This document shows, in pieces, positions 3,967 through 5,636 of a DNA stretch of 5,636 bases (within the stretch, counting starts at the first letter, position 1; the number at the start of each line of letters is the position of its first letter). The position numbers and the translations under genes are program-made. The notes beneath the pieces are model-generated. The model saw nothing but the letters and a program-made list of their open reading frames with translations, had not been told where the DNA came from and did not search any database. Origin of the DNA: Synechococcales cyanobacterium PMM_0003 (GTDB lineage Bacteria > Cyanobacteriota > Cyanobacteriia > Pseudanabaenales > Pseudanabaenaceae). The DNA is taken from positions 1-5,636 of the forward strand of contig CASBRC010000030.1 in assembly GCA_949128015.1 (NCBI GenBank), in the 5' to 3' direction.

Positions 3967-5636
3967 ATGACTATGTCAAACCCATTCCTGAAGTCAATCC
4001 TCCAAGAGACAGGAAATAATCGCTATCTTCCAACTTTGCTGTCCACAATCACAATTCTGATCGTGGCTGCTCATAAGGTTGATCGGGATCTCTATGTTCA
4101 ATATTTACAATCGAATGTGGTAGATGGGGCGCGGAGCTATTGCTTCCTTGAGACTGAGACCATAGAAGAGGGGCTAAATCTATGCCGATCGCAAAGTCCA
4201 GAGATGGTGCTACTAGATCTAAATTTACCCGATGGGTTGGGATTTATAGCTGCGATCGCAAATAATACTGAGGATGCGAATTTACCTGTAATCGTGCTGA
4301 CAGAACAGAGTAATGAGGGGATGGCGGCGAGAGCGATGAAACTGGGGGCAGTAGATTATCTGATCAAAGAAGATATCACTGAGATCTCTCTGTCGGACTG
4401 TGTGCATCAAGTTTGCGATCGCATAGCGCGGACAAGTCAACTACAAGCAGAAATCCATCATTTACAATCAGAACAGCAACGAGCATCAATACTTTTAAGT
4501 GAAAGTGAACAGCGTTATAATTCTCTAGCTTCATCCGCTCCTGTGGGTATTTTTCGCACAGATAGAGGGGGGCAATGTATTTATGTTAACGATCGCTGTT
4601 GTCAGATTATTGGGCTTACTCTGGATGCTTCACTTAGCGAGGGGTGGCAAGAAACAATTTATCTAGATGATCGCGAGATGCTTATAGGGGCGTGGCAACA
4701 ATCGATCCAAGATAATTATAGCCCCTTTCAGCTTGAGTATCGCTTTCAACATGCTGATGGGACGGTGGTGTGGGTATATGGACAATGCATTGCTGAACGC
4801 GATGATAATGGAGAAGTACTTGGCTATATAGGTACTCTGACTGATATTAGCGATCGCAAACAAGCAGAAATTTCCCTCAAACAAAGTGAAGCCAATCAAC
4901 GAGCCTTAATTAGTGTTATCCCTGACTTAATTATGCGGATTAGTCGATCGGGGATCTATTTAGAATTTGTAGCCAACTCAAACTTTCGTGTTGTTGGGGA
5001 TATTGATGAAATGATTGGAACCCATATTTCTGAGTCGCTTCCTCATAATGAGGCACAAAAACGCCTAGATTTTATCCAATTAGCTCTGCAAACTAATGTC
5101 ATTCAGACTTACGAGCAAGATCTTTCCATTGAAGACAGAATCCAGATCGAAGAAGTACGGGTTGTTCCCTATAGCGAAGATGAAGTGCTATTATTAGTGC
5201 GCGATGTTAGCGATCGCAAACAAGCCGAACTTGCTCTCAATCGAAGTGAGTTTCAAAGCCGAGCAATTTTAGCTGCAATTCCCGATCTCATGTTTCGGGT
5301 AGGATCTGATGGAATTTATCGCGGGTTTGTTGCTAATCGAGATTTTGGGATGTTGCCACAATACTTTGATCCTACTGGTCAGGCGATGACAGATCTGATG
5401 CCACCAGAGATTGCCAAACAACAGTCTGACTCTATGCAGCAAGCATTGCGAACAGGGGAATTGCAGGTGTATGAACAACAAATCCAAGTAGGCGATCGCC
5501 TCCAAGATGAAGAGGTGAGAGTCATTAAAACTGGTGACGATGAAGTGCTATTTATGATCCGTAATATTAGCGATCGCAAACAAGCGGAAGCCGCCCTCAA
5601 AAAAAGCGAAATAACCAACCGAGCAATTATTGAGAC
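3967..5636 (+). CDS. Receiver-multi-PAS signalling protein, 3' end beyond window
   Basis: The reading frame is open for 556 codons with no stop, so the output domain (histidine kinase, GGDEF or other) is unseen. Residues 27-150 form a response-regulator receiver: TITILIVAAHKVDR, phospho-acceptor D84 in VLLDLNLPDG, T112 and K134 in YLIKED. The usual acidic pair after the first strand is Ala34-Ala35, so Mg2+ binding and phosphorylation may be impaired. A coiled linker (about 155-180) leads to PAS1 (about 181-300; YIGTLTDISDRKQAE at its end), PAS2 (302-421), PAS3 (422-541) and the start of PAS4. PAS2 and PAS3 align without gaps and share about 50 of 120 residues by hand count, pointing to tandem duplication. 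No membrane segment is visible, so it is probably cytoplasmic. ATG 3967 is taken as the start; ATG 3973 is equally possible, and neither has a Shine-Dalgarno sequence. Confidence 0.88.
   Translation, partial: MTMSNPFLKSILQETGNNRYLPTLLSTITILIVAAHKVDRDLYVQYLQSNVVDGARSYCFLETETIEEGLNLCRSQSPEMVLLDLNLPDGLGFIAAIANNTEDANLPVIVLTEQSNEGMAARAMKLGAVDYLIKEDITEISLSDCVHQVCDRIARTSQLQAEIHHLQSEQQRASILLSESEQRYNSLASSAPVGIFRTDRGGQCIYVNDRCCQIIGLTLDASLSEGWQETIYLDDREMLIGAWQQSIQDNYSPFQLEYRFQHADGTVVWVYGQCIAERDDNGEVLGYIGTLTDISDRKQAEISLKQSEANQRALISVIPDLIMRISRSGIYLEFVANSNFRVVGDIDEMIGTHISESLPHNEAQKRLDFIQLALQTNVIQTYEQDLSIEDRIQIEEVRVVPYSEDEVLLLVRDVSDRKQAELALNRSEFQSRAILAAIPDLMFRVGSDGIYRGFVANRDFGMLPQYFDPTGQAMTDLMPPEIAKQQSDSMQQALRTGELQVYEQQIQVGDRLQDEEVRVIKTGDDEVLFMIRNISDRKQAEAALKKSEITNRAIIE
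4847..5585 (+). repeat. Three identical 19-bp repeats at PAS-PAS junctions
   Basis: TTAGCGATCGCAAACAAGC occurs at 4847-4865, 5207-5225 and 5567-5585, spaced exactly 360 bp (120 codons). Each encodes the S-D-R-K-Q-A linker and contains a HIP1 palindrome. A second identical string, GATGAAGTGCTATT, keeps the same 360-bp period at 5179 and 5539. Confidence 0.9.

Larger units (their letters stand above)
1196..5577. repeat. HIP1 palindromes (GCGATCGC), 13 copies
   Basis: The octamer starts at 1196, 1756, 1788, 2096, 2660, 2959, 3223, 4252, 4415, 4850, 5210, 5492 and 5570. This density identifies the DNA as cyanobacterial. None occurs in bases 1-1195, which hold the HNH gene and rnc, nor inside hicBA. 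Confidence 0.92.

Noticed and set aside
4663..5618. Three minus-strand open frames of 78-79 codons inside the PAS gene
   Set aside because: All lie opposite well-defined PAS domains; they are expected by-products of its codon use.

Overview
The window is chromosomal DNA from a cyanobacterium. The palindrome GCGATCGC (HIP1), the hallmark over-represented octamer of many cyanobacterial genomes, occurs 13 times in 5.6 kb where chance would give about 0.1. The NadD start motif GTSADPP, the DISDRKQAE linkers of the multi-PAS sensor and the moderately AT-rich base composition also fit. A Pseudanabaena-like filamentous genus is my guess only.

Layout: (1) A small stand-alone HNH-nuclease-like gene (126-395) is followed by a strong 15-bp inverted repeat (398-454) and then rnc, encoding RNase III (490-1173). 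(2) Two toxin-antitoxin modules lie tail to tail: hicB-hicA on the plus strand (1318-1754) and mntA-hepT on the minus strand (2440-1795). Two 38-bp direct repeats bracket hicBA, and the second nearly fills the 40-bp gap between the convergent modules. (3) A two-gene NAD operon follows: nadD (2518-3105) overlaps by 25 nt an NrtR-type Nudix-winged-helix regulator (3081-3815), and a long hairpin starts at the regulator's stop codon. (4) A large receiver-PAS-PAS-PAS signalling gene starts at 3967 and runs off the window end with no stop codon.

How the genes fit together: the TA pairs are self-contained (HicA is an mRNA interferase neutralised by HicB; HepT is a HEPN RNase neutralised by MntA, which AMPylates it). 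The NAD pair couples a biosynthetic enzyme to a likely NAD-metabolite-responsive repressor. With RNase III, HicA, HepT and the HNH protein, four of the eight recognisable genes upstream of the sensor encode known or predicted nucleases, three of them RNases.

Points most worth a second look: a hairpin just upstream of rnc that could be an RNase III self-cleavage site; a Ser in place of a metal-binding Asp in RNase III; direct repeats flanking hicBA; an NrtR with a degenerate Nudix box fused by overlap to nadD; a receiver domain lacking its acidic Mg2+-binding pair; and PAS units repeating with a period of exactly 360 nt, with a HIP1 site at each junction. I see no clearly new multi-gene system; the novelty candidates are in regulation and in altered active sites.
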